Of a DNA stretch of 64,000 nucleotides, positions 27,410 through 37,018 are shown one piece after another. Position 1 is the stretch's first letter, and the number at the start of each line of letters is the position of its first letter. A program made the translations under genes and the position numbers. Under the pieces are notes generated by a model. The model saw only the letters and a list, made by a program, of their open reading frames with translations. It did no database searches and was not told the DNA's origin. The stretch covers positions 124,001 through 188,000 of the forward strand of contig NZ_JANIGL010000002.1 in the NCBI RefSeq assembly GCF_024518675.1, given 5' to 3'. Source of the stretch: Pseudoalteromonas shioyasakiensis. GTDB lineage: Bacteria > Pseudomonadota > Gammaproteobacteria > Enterobacterales > Alteromonadaceae.

Positions 27410-28785
27410 ACTTGGCACTCCTTAACTGGTTGCTGATCAATTGCGTTAAGCTCCTTTATAAACCATTTATATGCCACAATCCCGGTCAATACATTACCAA
27501 TAGCAGCACCAACCAATAGCCCTGCCATTCCAGCGATTAAACTGCCCACATACGCAAACGGTATATAAAATATAAACAAACGGATAACACTCAAAACAAG
27601 TGCATTCATTGGCTTGTGTAAGGCATTAAATGAAGAGTTAGATAATATAATCACCCCCTGAAAACCATAGCTCAGTGGTAATGTATAAATAAATAATTTT
27701 ATAACATCGATAACCATTTGCTCTTTACCAAACAACTGACTAATCAAACCTGAAAAAGCAATCAATAATAAATAAATAATAAATTGCCACACCATGACAA
27801 ATTTTAAGGTTGTGCTGTAGGCGGTTTTAACCCGGCTTAATTTTCCTGCGCCAAAGTTTTGGCTGATAAAAGGCGGTAATGTCATAGATAGCGCAAGCAC
27901 CACAAGGCTCGCTATTGATTCAATACGGCTACCAACCCCAAATGCAGCCACAGCTTCTGGGCCATAACTAGCTACTAACGCCGTCATTACTGCCATTGCT
28001 ATGGGTGTTAACATGTTTGCCCCAGCAGCCGGAAAGCCAATTTTTAAAATCTTTTTTATTGATGCCAATGGTGTTTGGTTTTTAGCTCGTAGACTTAATA
28101 AATCTTTTTTCACGGCTAATATATATAAAATGATCACCACTGCAACCGCCCACGCTATAACACTGGCAATTGCTGCACCTTGAATTCCTAGTGCCGGAAT
28201 TGGGCCAAAGCCAAATATTAATACCGGATCAAGGACTGCATTGATGAGTCCTGCTCCTCCCATAACAATACTGGGGGTTTTTGTGTCGCCACTGGCGCGC
28301 AATACCGAATTACCAACCATAGGGGTAATTAAAAAGACACTGCCCAGAAACCAAACACCCATATATTCATGTATTAACGGCAATGTTTGCGACCCTGCTC
28401 CGAGTAATGTAAAAATGGGCTCAAGCATTAAGTAACCAAAAAGTGACAAACACAAAACCATCACTACAGCAATAACCAACGCCATGCTGGCATCAAAACG
28501 CGCTTCTTCAATGTTGTTACTTCCCAGTGCTTTAGCGATAACCGCCGATGTGCCTATACCTAACCCAATAGCTAAACTAATCACAGTAAAAGTAACTGGA
28601 AACGTGAAACTAACTGCGGCTAAAGGTTCTGTGCCAAGTAAACTGATAAAAAAAGTATCAACAAGATTGAACATCATGAGCGTGATCATGCCGAAGATCA
28701 TCGGAATCGTCATGCGTTTCAGCGTAGGAGTAATGGGAGCATTTAATAAATCAGGTGATGTGTTTGTTTGCAAGTTTGCGCGCAT
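27406..28785 (-). CDS. MATE family efflux transporter
   Basis: A 459-residue membrane protein with about twelve hydrophobic helices arranged as two similar halves, typical of MATE (NorM/DinF-like) exporters that use Na+ or H+ gradients. The N-terminus has the family pattern [24 protein letters not shown]. Substrates are unknown. It is first in the run with uvrB, coupled by an ATGA overlap; the pairing with a DNA repair gene recalls dinF next to lexA but may be incidental. Confidence 0.9.
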   Translation of the reverse strand: MRANLQTNTSPDLLNAPITPTLKRMTIPMIFGMITLMMFNLVDTFFISLLGTEPLAAVSFTFPVTFTVISLAIGLGIGTSAVIAKALGSNNIEEARFDASMALVIAVVMVLCLSLFGYLMLEPIFTLLGAGSQTLPLIHEYMGVWFLGSVFLITPMVGNSVLRASGDTKTPSIVMGGAGLINAVLDPVLIFGFGPIPALGIQGAAIASVIAWAVAVVIILYILAVKKDLLSLRAKNQTPLASIKKILKIGFPAAGANMLTPIAMAVMTALVASYGPEAVAAFGVGSRIESIASLVVLALSMTLPPFISQNFGAGKLSRVKTAYSTTLKFVMVWQFIIYLLLIAFSGLISQLFGKEQMVIDVIKLFIYTLPLSYGFQGVIILSNSSFNALHKPMNALVLSVIRLFIFYIPFAYVGSLIAGMAGLLVGAAIGNVLTGIVAYKWFIKELNAIDQQPVKECQV

Positions 28786-29214
28786 GGGAATAAATAAGCC
28801 TCTTTTATTAAGCTTATCATTTTAAAGCATGATGCCCTATCAAGCCATGCATTTATCAAATGATTCCTTGCTTAGCGCAACTTTTGCTTATTTATTATGT
28901 TTACTCAATACCTTTTACTAAAACTTACTATTTCAAGCTGTTTAGTTAAAATATCAGTCAATCTAGGGTAAAAACAATAAAAATACATTTTTGTAACCTT
29001 TATTACAAAAATAAGGCTGCAACCGCTGTATTTTTACACAAAAATTGCTGGCTTTTAATCGTCACGAATAAATTTGCTCATGAATAGCCTGTTTATCCCA
29101 GCCATTTTTTAAATAACTGTTTTAAAAGGAAATAAAAAAACTGTTTTAAATACTTGATATCCTCACAGCGCCCGAAAAATCAGGCTCAGGCAGTGTTCTT
29201 AAAGTTTCATAAAC

Positions 29215-29245
29215 AGAGTTATCCACAGAAACCGTGGATAACTCT
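29215..29245. repeat. Palindrome with two facing DnaA boxes
   Basis: The arms AGAGTTATCCAC and GTGGATAACTCT (12 bp, perfect) enclose seven bases. The left side contains TTATCCACA, the consensus DnaA box; the right reads TTATCCACG on the other strand, one mismatch. It is a possible DnaA-binding or titration site, or a structured element. Confidence 0.6.
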
Positions 29246-29375
29246 CGCAAACCCGCATTAATAAAGGCGTACAACTGCACTAAAGTTTTCAGTTTAGCAT
29301 TATGTTGGCAAATACTAACTTTATCGCATTTCAAGCAAGCCGCTTAAAAAACACACGAAAATGCACCGCTGCAGA

Positions 29376-29415
29376 TTTATGAAGGTATAAAGCTATTTAC
29401 CGCCACCTTCATAAA
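29376..29415. repeat. Perfect 11-bp inverted repeat
   Basis: TTTATGAAGGT and ACCTTCATAAA are separated by 18 bases. No T-run follows and no gene ends here, so a terminator role is unlikely. Confidence 0.6.
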
Positions 29416-29813
29416 ACATGCAACATCATGATATTATTTGGCTTTATAGTTTTAAACGCTTTACTACAAGTAATGAGTTAAACAAATGTTTAAAGCAGCT
29501 ATAAGTTTTCAGAGAAAATTACACGACTCATTAAATAAAATTATGTAGTGAGTGATGCTAAATTAACTAAATAATCTATTTATACCCATAAAGCATACTT
29601 TTTGTGATTTTGCTGCGTATCACAAGGATAACCACAATATTTTGTATTTAAAAATGACTTCTCCAGGCAAGTTCAAATCGAAAAGTTTTAAATCACCTAT
29701 GCTTTTCTAACATATTTATACGTTATAAAGTGTACGACTGTAGCTATAAAACACGCAGATCGAACATAAAAACATCGAATAGACTACTTTTTTGAATTTA
29801 TGAAGTTTTTATG

Positions 29814-29842
29814 TTGACACTTTGCGGCTCCATCATTAATAT
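29814..29842 (+). promoter_or_regulatory. Sigma70 promoter of the tRNA-Asn array
   Basis: -35 TTGACA (29814-29819), a 17-base spacer and -10 TAATAT (29837-29842), then TTCGCCCCG, a GC-rich discriminator typical of growth-rate-controlled stable RNA. Confidence 0.85.
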
Positions 29843-29868
29843 TTCGCCCCGTTGAAAGGCATGACGCT

Positions 29869-29945
29869 TCCCCCTTAGCTCAGTTGGTTAGAGCGACGGA
29901 CTGTTAATCCGCAGGTCCCCCGTTCGAGTCGGGGAGGGGGAGCCA
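29869..29945 (+). tRNA. tRNA-Asn (GUU), copy 1
   Basis: A 77-base cloverleaf with anticodon GTT in GGACTGTTAATCC, T-loop TTCGAGT and encoded CCA. First of four identical copies. Confidence 0.98.
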
Positions 29946-29966
29946 AGTTTTTCAGCCATAAACGAT

Positions 29967-30043
29967 TCCCCCTTAGCTCAGTTGGTTAGAGCGACGGACT
30001 GTTAATCCGCAGGTCCCCCGTTCGAGTCGGGGAGGGGGAGCCA
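29967..30043 (+). tRNA. tRNA-Asn (GUU), copy 2
   Basis: Identical 77-base gene with anticodon GTT and encoded CCA. Confidence 0.98.
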
Positions 30044-30066
30044 AGTTTATGTAATATGATTATTGT

Positions 30067-30143
30067 TCCCCCTTAGCTCAGTTGGTTAGAGCGACGGACT
30101 GTTAATCCGCAGGTCCCCCGTTCGAGTCGGGGAGGGGGAGCCA
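30067..30143 (+). tRNA. tRNA-Asn (GUU), copy 3
   Basis: Identical 77-base gene with anticodon GTT and encoded CCA. Confidence 0.98.
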
Positions 30144-30169
30144 AATCATATAAATAAAGTTAATGTAGT

Positions 30170-30246
30170 TCCCCCTTAGCTCAGTTGGTTAGAGCGACGG
30201 ACTGTTAATCCGCAGGTCCCCCGTTCGAGTCGGGGAGGGGGAGCCA
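30170..30246 (+). tRNA. tRNA-Asn (GUU), copy 4
   Basis: Identical 77-base gene with anticodon GTT and encoded CCA. Spacers in this array are only 21-26 bases. Confidence 0.98.
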
Positions 30247-30294
30247 ACTTGACGAATCCATTAGACTTTTCTGAATAATTCCTCTACTCTACAA

Positions 30295-30322
30295 CTGTCA
30301 AATAAATAATTTTTGTTATAAT
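30295..30322 (+). promoter_or_regulatory. Probable promoter of the GGDEF-EAL gene
   Basis: CTGTCA (30295-30300), a 16-base spacer and a perfect -10 TATAAT (30317-30322), 75 bases before the ATG. Confidence 0.55.
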
Positions 30323-30396
30323 ACAACCAAACAAATAAAATCTTTGACTGATCAAGGACTTGATTCCTTCCCTTTGAACGACTGAAAGACTAAAAC

Positions 30397-32340
30397 ATGG
30401 CTGGTTTTAAAAAACTTATATTTATACAACTAATTTCTTGGCTGTTATTAGCAAGTGCGGGCGGCTATTTTGTTGCTTCTGCTTTCGATAGCGCTGCAAG
30501 CTCGGCGCAAAAGAAAGCACAAAATGTTGTGAGTAATTATATAAACAATCATACAATTGACGAAATTTCTCCGCAAAGGATCCAACAAGCTCTAGCAGAC
30601 GGAACGACCTTTTCATCTTTTATCTTGCGGGATTATGAAGGTAAAGAGCTCATTAATATTCAATCCCCTACTCCTTTGCCTAGTTTCGCAGCATTTATAG
30701 CGCAAAGTTTTGACTCGATCCGCCCCCAATTTGCTGTAAATAAAGCATCTGATATTAAAGTTGAATTCTTGATCAATGCCCATAACTTAGGCACGTTGCT
30801 TCAGCAAGCACTGTTTATTGTTATTTTAATATCAGGGTTAATGGCAATAATCCCTGTGATTTTTATGAAAGCCATGCTGAAGCGATTGAATCGCAACATA
30901 AGTATGACCGTTGCTGAAATTGTTGATGTTTATATAAATCAAAACCAAGTTAGTAATGGCTTAGAAGCCTCTATTGATAATACAAAACTTAAGAAACTTG
31001 CCGCCGATTTAGTACCGAGTTTTAATCGGCTTTCTCACTTTTTGCAATCTAAGCATGAAGACATCCAAAATGCAGCCCACTCCATAAAACAAGAAGCCTA
31101 TAAAGACATAGTTACCGAGTTGGGTAACCGTAATATGTTTGTTGAATATTATGAGAAGCATATTGAAAACAGTGAAAAAAGCACATTTGGCTCGCTTGCT
31201 ATGATTCGCTGTAGCGAGCTGCAGTCTATTAACCAAACCCGAGGCTACCAAAAAGGTGACGAGTACGTTAAAGCGGTTGCAGATATCATTAAGCATATTA
31301 GTGGTACTTATACGGGAAGTAAGGTTTTCCGTTTAAACAGCTCTGATTTTGCGGTCGTTTTACCTAATGTTCCACTAAAAGAGTCAGAGCGCTTTGGTGA
31401 TAATTTACAGTCACGCTTTACTCAGTATCAGCAAAATCAAGAGTTAAGCTCTGTCGCAAACACAGGTATTGTAGGTTACGAAAAAGGAAAACCGCTGGGT
31501 GAATTGCTTTCGGTTGTAGATAACGCCATGAGTATGGCGCAGTCGAAGCAAGCAAATGCGTGGCATGTACAGCGCGAGAGTGACTTAATGAATAATGTAA
31601 GTGCTGGGTTTGGTAATCAGAACTGGCGTAAGGTTATTAATGAAGTAATTGAGTCTAAACGTGTCCATTTGGTAATGCAAAGTATTATGCCCATTGGCAA
31701 GAGCGTAAAAGCCTATGCTGAAATACAAGTACGCTTTAAAACTGAAGAAAACCAAGTATTACCTACAGCCTCCTTTTTAGCGATGGCTGAAAAGCTTGAT
31801 ATGGCCATTGAAATAGATCGGCTAATTATCGATACGTCCTTAGAAAAAATTAAGAGCCGTAACTTTTCAGAGAAATATTTTGGTATTAACGTAACAGCGT
31901 CAAGCGCGCATAACGATCAATTTGTCATTTGGCTTGAACGTCGTTTATTGAAAGACACCAATATCGCTTCTAAGCTGGTTTTTGAGGTTAGTGAATTCGG
32001 CCTACAGCAAAACATAAAAGCCAGTAAGCGTTTTATTGATATGGTGCACCGAGTAGGTGCGCGTATTACTGTTGAACGCTTTGGTGTTGGCTTAACATCA
32101 TTTAAGTTTTTCCGTGACTTAAAACCAGACTTCATAAAAATGGATGCAAGCTATACTCGGGGCCTAGAAGAAGATAAAAATAACCAATACTTTATGCGTT
32201 TAATGGTCGACTTAGCACACCGTATCGGTGTCAGTGTATTTGCCGAAGGTGTTGAAAGCCAAGAAGAAAAACACATAGTAGAAACCCTATGTTTAGATGG
32301 TGTTCAAGGCTATTACATCGAGAAGCCGAAAGATATCTAA
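30397..32340 (+). CDS. Degenerate GGDEF-EAL membrane protein (CsrD/LapD type)
   Basis: A 647-residue protein with a transmembrane helix at about 8-26, an extracytoplasmic domain to about 130 and a second helix at about 135-157. A GGDEF-like domain follows with NSSDF (314-318) where GGDEF should be, then an EAL-like domain in which the EAL motif reads AEIQV (441-445) and the metal-binding DDFG is ERFG (560-563). It should neither make nor cleave cyclic di-GMP. E. coli CsrD has the same length, layout and degenerate HRSDF/ELM motifs, and directs RNase E to CsrB; a CsrB-like RNA lies 10 kb away. LapD, a c-di-GMP receptor with a similar N-terminus, is the alternative; no lapG is adjacent. Confidence 0.72.
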   Translation: MAGFKKLIFIQLISWLLLASAGGYFVASAFDSAASSAQKKAQNVVSNYINNHTIDEISPQRIQQALADGTTFSSFILRDYEGKELINIQSPTPLPSFAAFIAQSFDSIRPQFAVNKASDIKVEFLINAHNLGTLLQQALFIVILISGLMAIIPVIFMKAMLKRLNRNISMTVAEIVDVYINQNQVSNGLEASIDNTKLKKLAADLVPSFNRLSHFLQSKHEDIQNAAHSIKQEAYKDIVTELGNRNMFVEYYEKHIENSEKSTFGSLAMIRCSELQSINQTRGYQKGDEYVKAVADIIKHISGTYTGSKVFRLNSSDFAVVLPNVPLKESERFGDNLQSRFTQYQQNQELSSVANTGIVGYEKGKPLGELLSVVDNAMSMAQSKQANAWHVQRESDLMNNVSAGFGNQNWRKVINEVIESKRVHLVMQSIMPIGKSVKAYAEIQVRFKTEENQVLPTASFLAMAEKLDMAIEIDRLIIDTSLEKIKSRNFSEKYFGINVTASSAHNDQFVIWLERRLLKDTNIASKLVFEVSEFGLQQNIKASKRFIDMVHRVGARITVERFGVGLTSFKFFRDLKPDFIKMDASYTRGLEEDKNNQYFMRLMVDLAHRIGVSVFAEGVESQEEKHIVETLCLDGVQGYYIEKPKDI

Positions 32341-32354
32341 TTAAGTTCATTTAT

Positions 32355-32386
32355 AAAAGGCGCTTTTATTCGCCTTTTAAATTTTT
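32355..32386 (+). terminator. Intrinsic terminator before the rnf operon
   Basis: The arms AAAAGGCG and CGCCTTTT around CTTTTATT are followed by AAATTTTT. Confidence 0.85.
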
Positions 32387-32546
32387 ATAACTGCCCTATT
32401 CGTCCCACTGAAACCACACATTGTTTCTTGCATAAGTATAAATACTAGTAAGTATCATTACAAAAGCCGGTTTTTTCTCGCTGATGTGTTGTTAAACCAG
32501 CAAGAAAAAAGGATAATGTCGGCGTTTATTATAGCTTGAGGCGAAT

Positions 32547-33128
32547 ATGACAGAATATGTCTTGCTGTTAATTGGCACCGTGCTGGTTAACAACTTTGTT
32601 TTAGTACAATTTTTAGGCCTATGCCCGTTTATGGGAGTATCTGGTAAATTGGATACTGCTATTGGTATGTCATTAGCTACCACCTTTGTACTAACACTTG
32701 CATCTGTTACAAGCTACTTAGTAAATCAATATATTTTGATTCCGTTAGATATTACTTTTTTACGTACAATGAGCTTCATCTTAGTCATTGCCGTAGTAGT
32801 ACAATTTACCGAAATGGTCGTAAAAAAGACTAGCCCTACTTTATATCGTTTATTGGGTATATTTTTACCTTTGATCACCACCAACTGTGCGGTATTAGGC
32901 GTTGCCATATTGAATATCAAAGAAGATCATACCTTTTTACAATCAGCGGTATATGGTTTTGGTGCTGCCGTTGGTTTTTCTTTGGTATTAGTATTATTCG
33001 CCGCACTACGTGAGCGCTTAGCTGCCGCAGACGTCCCCTCTCCTTTTAAAGGTGCATCGATTGCGATGATCACCGCAGGCCTTATGTCTATGGCCTTTAT
33101 GGGTTTTACTGGATTAGTGAAGTTTTAA
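32547..33128 (+). CDS. rnfA: Electron transport complex subunit RnfA/RsxA
   Basis: A 193-residue integral membrane subunit with six helices, homologous to NqrE. The family pattern [24 protein letters not shown] and the mirrored [10 protein letters not shown] are present; their Cys residues form the intramembrane iron site known for Rnf/Nqr. GAGGC precedes the ATG. First gene of rnfABCDGE, which couples electron transfer between NADH and ferredoxin to ion movement. Confidence 0.97.
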   Translation: MTEYVLLLIGTVLVNNFVLVQFLGLCPFMGVSGKLDTAIGMSLATTFVLTLASVTSYLVNQYILIPLDITFLRTMSFILVIAVVVQFTEMVVKKTSPTLYRLLGIFLPLITTNCAVLGVAILNIKEDHTFLQSAVYGFGAAVGFSLVLVLFAALRERLAAADVPSPFKGASIAMITAGLMSMAFMGFTGLVKF

Positions 33129-33129
33129 C

Positions 33130-33684
33130 ATGACCTTGTTTTATGCGTTGCTAGCGCTTGGTTCGCTAGCACTAATTTTTGGCTTGATTTTGGGCTTTGC
33201 CGCCGTACGCTTTCGCGTGCAAGGAAGCCCAATTGTTGAGCAAATAGATACTATTTTACCACAGACGCAATGTGGCCAATGCGGCTACCCTGGCTGTCGA
33301 CCATACGCTGAAGCCATTGCTAATGGCGATGAAATTAATAAATGCCCACCAGGGGGTGAAGCCACCGTTAAAAAACTGGCCGATTTAATGGGGGTTGAGG
33401 CTAAGCCTCTAGCTGGCGGCGAACAGGCTGAGCCAGTTAAAACCGTAGCCTACATTCGTGAGGATGAATGTATCGGCTGTACTAAATGTATTCAAGCCTG
33501 TCCTGTTGACGCTATTGTCGGTGCAACACGACAGATGCACACTGTACTTATTGATGAATGTACAGGCTGTGATTTATGTGTTGAACCTTGTCCTGTTGAC
33601 TGTATTGATATGCTGCCTGTAGAAACCACTAAACAAACGTGGAAATGGCAGCTTGATGCAATCCCAGTAACACAAATAGATTAA
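33130..33684 (+). CDS. rnfB: Electron transport complex subunit RnfB/RsxB
   Basis: A 184-residue iron-sulfur subunit. It has an N-terminal membrane helix (residues 3-25), then the four-Cys cluster region [16 protein letters not shown], and two 4Fe-4S ferredoxin motifs ([14 protein letters not shown] and [14 protein letters not shown]). It passes electrons between the soluble donor and the membrane subunits. It begins one base after the rnfA stop. Confidence 0.97.
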   Translation: MTLFYALLALGSLALIFGLILGFAAVRFRVQGSPIVEQIDTILPQTQCGQCGYPGCRPYAEAIANGDEINKCPPGGEATVKKLADLMGVEAKPLAGGEQAEPVKTVAYIREDECIGCTKCIQACPVDAIVGATRQMHTVLIDECTGCDLCVEPCPVDCIDMLPVETTKQTWKWQLDAIPVTQID

Positions 33685-33692
33685 GGTCACAC

Positions 33693-35963
33693 ATGGAAAA
33701 GTTAATTCAACAAATTAAGCAAGGTAAAGTGTGGCCATTTCCTGGGGGCATTCACCCACCGGGTCAAAAGGCACAGTCAAACACACAAGCTATTAAACGG
33801 CTACCACTTCCTGAAAAGCTGGTTGTGCCGCTTAAACAGCACATCGGCGCGAATGGCCAGCTCATAGTAGATAAAGGGCAATCTGTTTTAAAGGGACAAG
33901 CTCTTACTAAGCCTGTAGCTAACTGGTCTGTGCCGGTACATGCACCTACTTCTGGCGTAATCGCTGATATTTGCCAAATGCCATCGGCTCACCCATCAGC
34001 TTTGCCTGAGCTAAGTATCATTATTACCCCAGACGGCCACGATACTTGGTGTGAACTCAGCCCTGTAACTGAACCTACAACTCTTTCTCATGAGCAATTA
34101 ATCGATATTATTCATAATAGCGGGATTGCAGGAATGGGCGGTGCCGGTTTTCCTACTTATATCAAAGCCGATAGCCGTAAACCAATTGAGTTTTTTATTG
34201 TTAATGCCGTTGAGTGCGAACCTTATATCACCGCTGATGATGTGCTGATGCGTGAGCATGCAGAACAAATTGTTAAAGGGATAGAGCTGATGCAACAGTT
34301 GCTATCACCTACATTGACTATAATTGGCATTGAAGATAATAAACCCCAAGCCATTGCGGCGATGAAACAAGCCTCTCAGCACAATGATAAAATTATCGTG
34401 CAGACTGTACCAACTGTGTACCCTTCAGGCGGTGAAAAACAGTTAATCCAATTACTAACAGATAAAGAAGTCCCTAGTGGCGGAATACCCGCCGATATTG
34501 GTGTCCTCGTTCAAAACGTGGGTACCTTATTTGCCATTGAGCAAGCTGTTTATCAGGGTAAGCCATTGATTGAGCGGGTTGTTACTGTGACTGGCAATAC
34601 AATTCACAATGCGGGTAATGTATGGGCCTTGTTAGGTACTGAGATTAAGCATTTATTAGATTGCCAAGGCTTTTCACCTGTACCTCAACAACGTGTTGTA
34701 ATGGGCGGCCCTATGATGGGCTTTACTTTACCTACAGTACGTATTGGTGTGGTTAAAACTACAAACTGTATTTTAGCGCCAGATCATAGTGAATTAGCTG
34801 AGCCTGGTCCTGAGCAAGCATGTATTCGTTGTAGTGCTTGCGCTGATGCCTGCCCTGCATCTTTACTACCACAACAACTACAATGGTTTGCTAAATCTAA
34901 AGAATATGACAAATTAAAAGAATATAATCTGTTTGATTGTATTGAATGTGGCGCTTGCGCTTACGTATGCCCAAGTGAAATTCCACTGGTTCAATACTAT
35001 CGTGTTGCTAAAGTCGAAATAAAAGAGCAACAGGCAGAACAAGTCAAAGCTGAACGAGCAAAAGAACGCTTTGAGCTTAGAAAAGAACGCTTAGAACGCG
35101 AACAAGAAGCAAGACAAAATCGTCATAAACGCAAGCCTGCAGCCGCTAAATCAGCTGATGAAAAACAAAAAGTTGCAGATGCGCTAGCGCGAGTTAAAAA
35201 GTCAGACGATAAAGCAGACAATAAATCAGCCGTTGCTGCAGCCATCGCCCGTGCTAAAGCTAAAAAGCAAACCGGTGAATTAGAACCTGATAATACTGCA
35301 GTTGCACAAGAGCGAGCAGCGCGTAAAGAGCAGGCTCGTGCATATAAAGCACAAAAAGCTGAGTCAAACGAGAATACAAACGATACACCAGCTGATGATA
35401 AAAAAGCGGCCGTCGCTGCTGCAATTGCCCGTGCTAAAGCGAAAAAAGCAACTAAAACTGAGTCAACTGAAACGACTGACGCACCGGTTGATGATAAAAA
35501 AGCAGCCGTCGCTGCTGCAATTGCTCGTGCTAAAGCGAAAAAAGCTGCACAAAATGAGTCAAATGAAAATACTGACGCACCGGCTGATGATAAAAAAGCT
35601 GCCGTCGCTGCTGCGATTGCCCGTGCTAAAGCAAAAAAAGCAGCAAAGGAAAATGAATCGCAGCCAACTGATGAAGTCACTACAGAGTCTGAACCAAGCC
35701 AAGAGTCAGAGCCTGCTGCACATAACGCTGAAGATAAAAAGAAAGCCGCCGTCGCAGCTGCAATTGCCCGTGCTAAAGCAAAAAAAGCAGCAAAGGAAAA
35801 TGATTCGCAGCCAACTGATGAAGTCACTACAGAGTCTGAGCTAAGCCAAGAGTCAGAGCCTGTTTCGCGTAACGCCGAAGATAAAAAGAAAGCCGCGGTG
35901 GCCGCTGCTATTGCTCGTGCTAAAGCAAAGAAACGTCAACAAGAAGGAAGTGATCAGTCATGA
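33693..35963 (+). CDS. rnfC: Electron transport complex subunit RnfC/RsxC with repetitive tail
   Basis: A 756-residue peripheral subunit. The NADH/FMN-binding region includes GIAGMGGAGFPTYIK and VNAVECEPYITADD. Two 4Fe-4S motifs follow (CIRCSACADACPASL; CIECGACAYVCPSEI) near residues 380-430. From about 450 to the end the protein is a charged helix with six near-identical AVAAAIARAKAKK units at intervals of 20-45 residues, separated by Asp/Glu/Ser/Thr-rich linkers. The core is standard; the tail is of the variable type seen in gammaproteobacterial RnfC. Confidence 0.96.
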   Translation: MEKLIQQIKQGKVWPFPGGIHPPGQKAQSNTQAIKRLPLPEKLVVPLKQHIGANGQLIVDKGQSVLKGQALTKPVANWSVPVHAPTSGVIADICQMPSAHPSALPELSIIITPDGHDTWCELSPVTEPTTLSHEQLIDIIHNSGIAGMGGAGFPTYIKADSRKPIEFFIVNAVECEPYITADDVLMREHAEQIVKGIELMQQLLSPTLTIIGIEDNKPQAIAAMKQASQHNDKIIVQTVPTVYPSGGEKQLIQLLTDKEVPSGGIPADIGVLVQNVGTLFAIEQAVYQGKPLIERVVTVTGNTIHNAGNVWALLGTEIKHLLDCQGFSPVPQQRVVMGGPMMGFTLPTVRIGVVKTTNCILAPDHSELAEPGPEQACIRCSACADACPASLLPQQLQWFAKSKEYDKLKEYNLFDCIECGACAYVCPSEIPLVQYYRVAKVEIKEQQAEQVKAERAKERFELRKERLEREQEARQNRHKRKPAAAKSADEKQKVADALARVKKSDDKADNKSAVAAAIARAKAKKQTGELEPDNTAVAQERAARKEQARAYKAQKAESNENTNDTPADDKKAAVAAAIARAKAKKATKTESTETTDAPVDDKKAAVAAAIARAKAKKAAQNESNENTDAPADDKKAAVAAAIARAKAKKAAKENESQPTDEVTTESEPSQESEPAAHNAEDKKKAAVAAAIARAKAKKAAKENDSQPTDEVTTESELSQESEPVSRNAEDKKKAAVAAAIARAKAKKRQQEGSDQS
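35223..35935 (+). repeat. Coding repeat in the rnfC tail
   Basis: Six copies of a unit encoding AVAAAIARAKAKK, with the last copies nearly identical in DNA over about 110 bases (around 35630-35740 and 35750-35860). Such repeats can change number by slippage or recombination without breaking the frame. Confidence 0.9.
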
Positions 35964-37018
35964 AGTTAACCATGGCAAGCTCGCCCCATAACCATAGCCA
36001 CAAATCGCTCAACAAACTGATGTTAACGGTGATTTTAGCCTGCGTACCGGGATTTATCGCTCAGCTTATATTTTTTGGCACTGGGGTACTAATACAGCTA
36101 CTTTTAGCGCTGCTTACAGTAAGCGTTGCTGAGGCTGTTATTATGCGCATGCGCAAGCGTTCAGCTATTGCCGCGTTGAACGATGGCAGTGCCTGGCTGA
36201 CTGGTGTACTTCTCGCGTTAAGTATTCCTCCATTAGCACCTTGGTGGATCATAGTGATTGGTAGTGTATTCGCCATTGTTATTGTGAAACAGCTTTACGG
36301 TGGACTAGGGTTTAATTTATTTAATCCTGCAATGGCGGCGTATGTGCTGCTCCTTGTCTCTTTTCCTGTGCAAATGACCGCTTGGTTGCCCGCAACCGAC
36401 TTACTCGCACAACCTATAACATTTAGTCAGCAATTGAGTGTTATTTTTAATGGGTATACATCCGCTGGGTTTAGTGTTGATCAATTACGTGTGGGTTTTG
36501 ATGGAATGACTATGGCCACTCCCCTTGATACGGTGAAAACAGATATTGCCCATGGCTTAACAATTTCAGAAAGCATGCAATCACCGGTATTTAATCAATG
36601 GCTTGGTAAAGGTTGGGGCTGGGTGAACCTTGGTTTCTTAATCGGTGGGATATACTTAATCAAAAGCAAAGTGATTAACTGGCATATCCCTGTTAGCTTT
36701 ATTGCTATGCTCGCAATATGCAGTGGTATAGGTTATATAGCTACGCCAGGAACTGAGCCCGGTGTTGCTTTTCACTTATTTAGTGGGGCCACTATGCTCG
36801 GCGCATTTTTTATTGCCACCGACCCTGTTTCTGCTGCGACAACCAATCGTGGACGTCTAATATACGGCGCATTAATTGGCTTGTTAGTATATTTAATCCG
36901 TACCTTTGGCGGTTTCCCTGACGCTGTCGCCTTTTCAGTATTACTATTAAATATGGCAGTTCCATTGATTGATTATTACACACAGCCACGCACTTATGGT
37001 CACGGGGTGAAAAAATGA
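35960..37018 (+). CDS. rnfD: Electron transport complex subunit RnfD/RsxD
   Basis: A 352-residue integral membrane flavoprotein, homologous to NqrB, with about eight helices. Thr187 in DGMTMATPL aligns by position and context with the covalently flavinylated Thr of characterised RnfD. The C-terminal part has SGATMLGAFFIATDPVSAAT. The start overlaps the rnfC stop as ATGA. Confidence 0.96.
   Translation: MKLTMASSPHNHSHKSLNKLMLTVILACVPGFIAQLIFFGTGVLIQLLLALLTVSVAEAVIMRMRKRSAIAALNDGSAWLTGVLLALSIPPLAPWWIIVIGSVFAIVIVKQLYGGLGFNLFNPAMAAYVLLLVSFPVQMTAWLPATDLLAQPITFSQQLSVIFNGYTSAGFSVDQLRVGFDGMTMATPLDTVKTDIAHGLTISESMQSPVFNQWLGKGWGWVNLGFLIGGIYLIKSKVINWHIPVSFIAMLAICSGIGYIATPGTEPGVAFHLFSGATMLGAFFIATDPVSAATTNRGRLIYGALIGLLVYLIRTFGGFPDAVAFSVLLLNMAVPLIDYYTQPRTYGHGVKK

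Larger units (their letters stand above)
28786..29813. other. Gene-poor intergenic region with two palindromes
   Basis: About 1 kb without a credible gene. It holds a DnaA-box palindrome at 29215-29245 and an 11-bp inverted repeat at 29376-29415; the rest is AT-rich. The only reading frame of note, 62 codons on the minus strand across the palindrome, has no ribosome-binding site or recognisable family. Confidence 0.6.

Noticed and set aside
29146..29334. 62-codon minus-strand frame across the DnaA palindrome
   Set aside because: No ribosome-binding site, no recognisable family, and the palindrome crosses its centre; better explained as chance.
35123..35827. 234-codon antisense frame over the rnfC tail
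   Set aside because: An artefact of the repetitive, codon-biased rnfC repeats; the repeat units fit the plus-strand protein.
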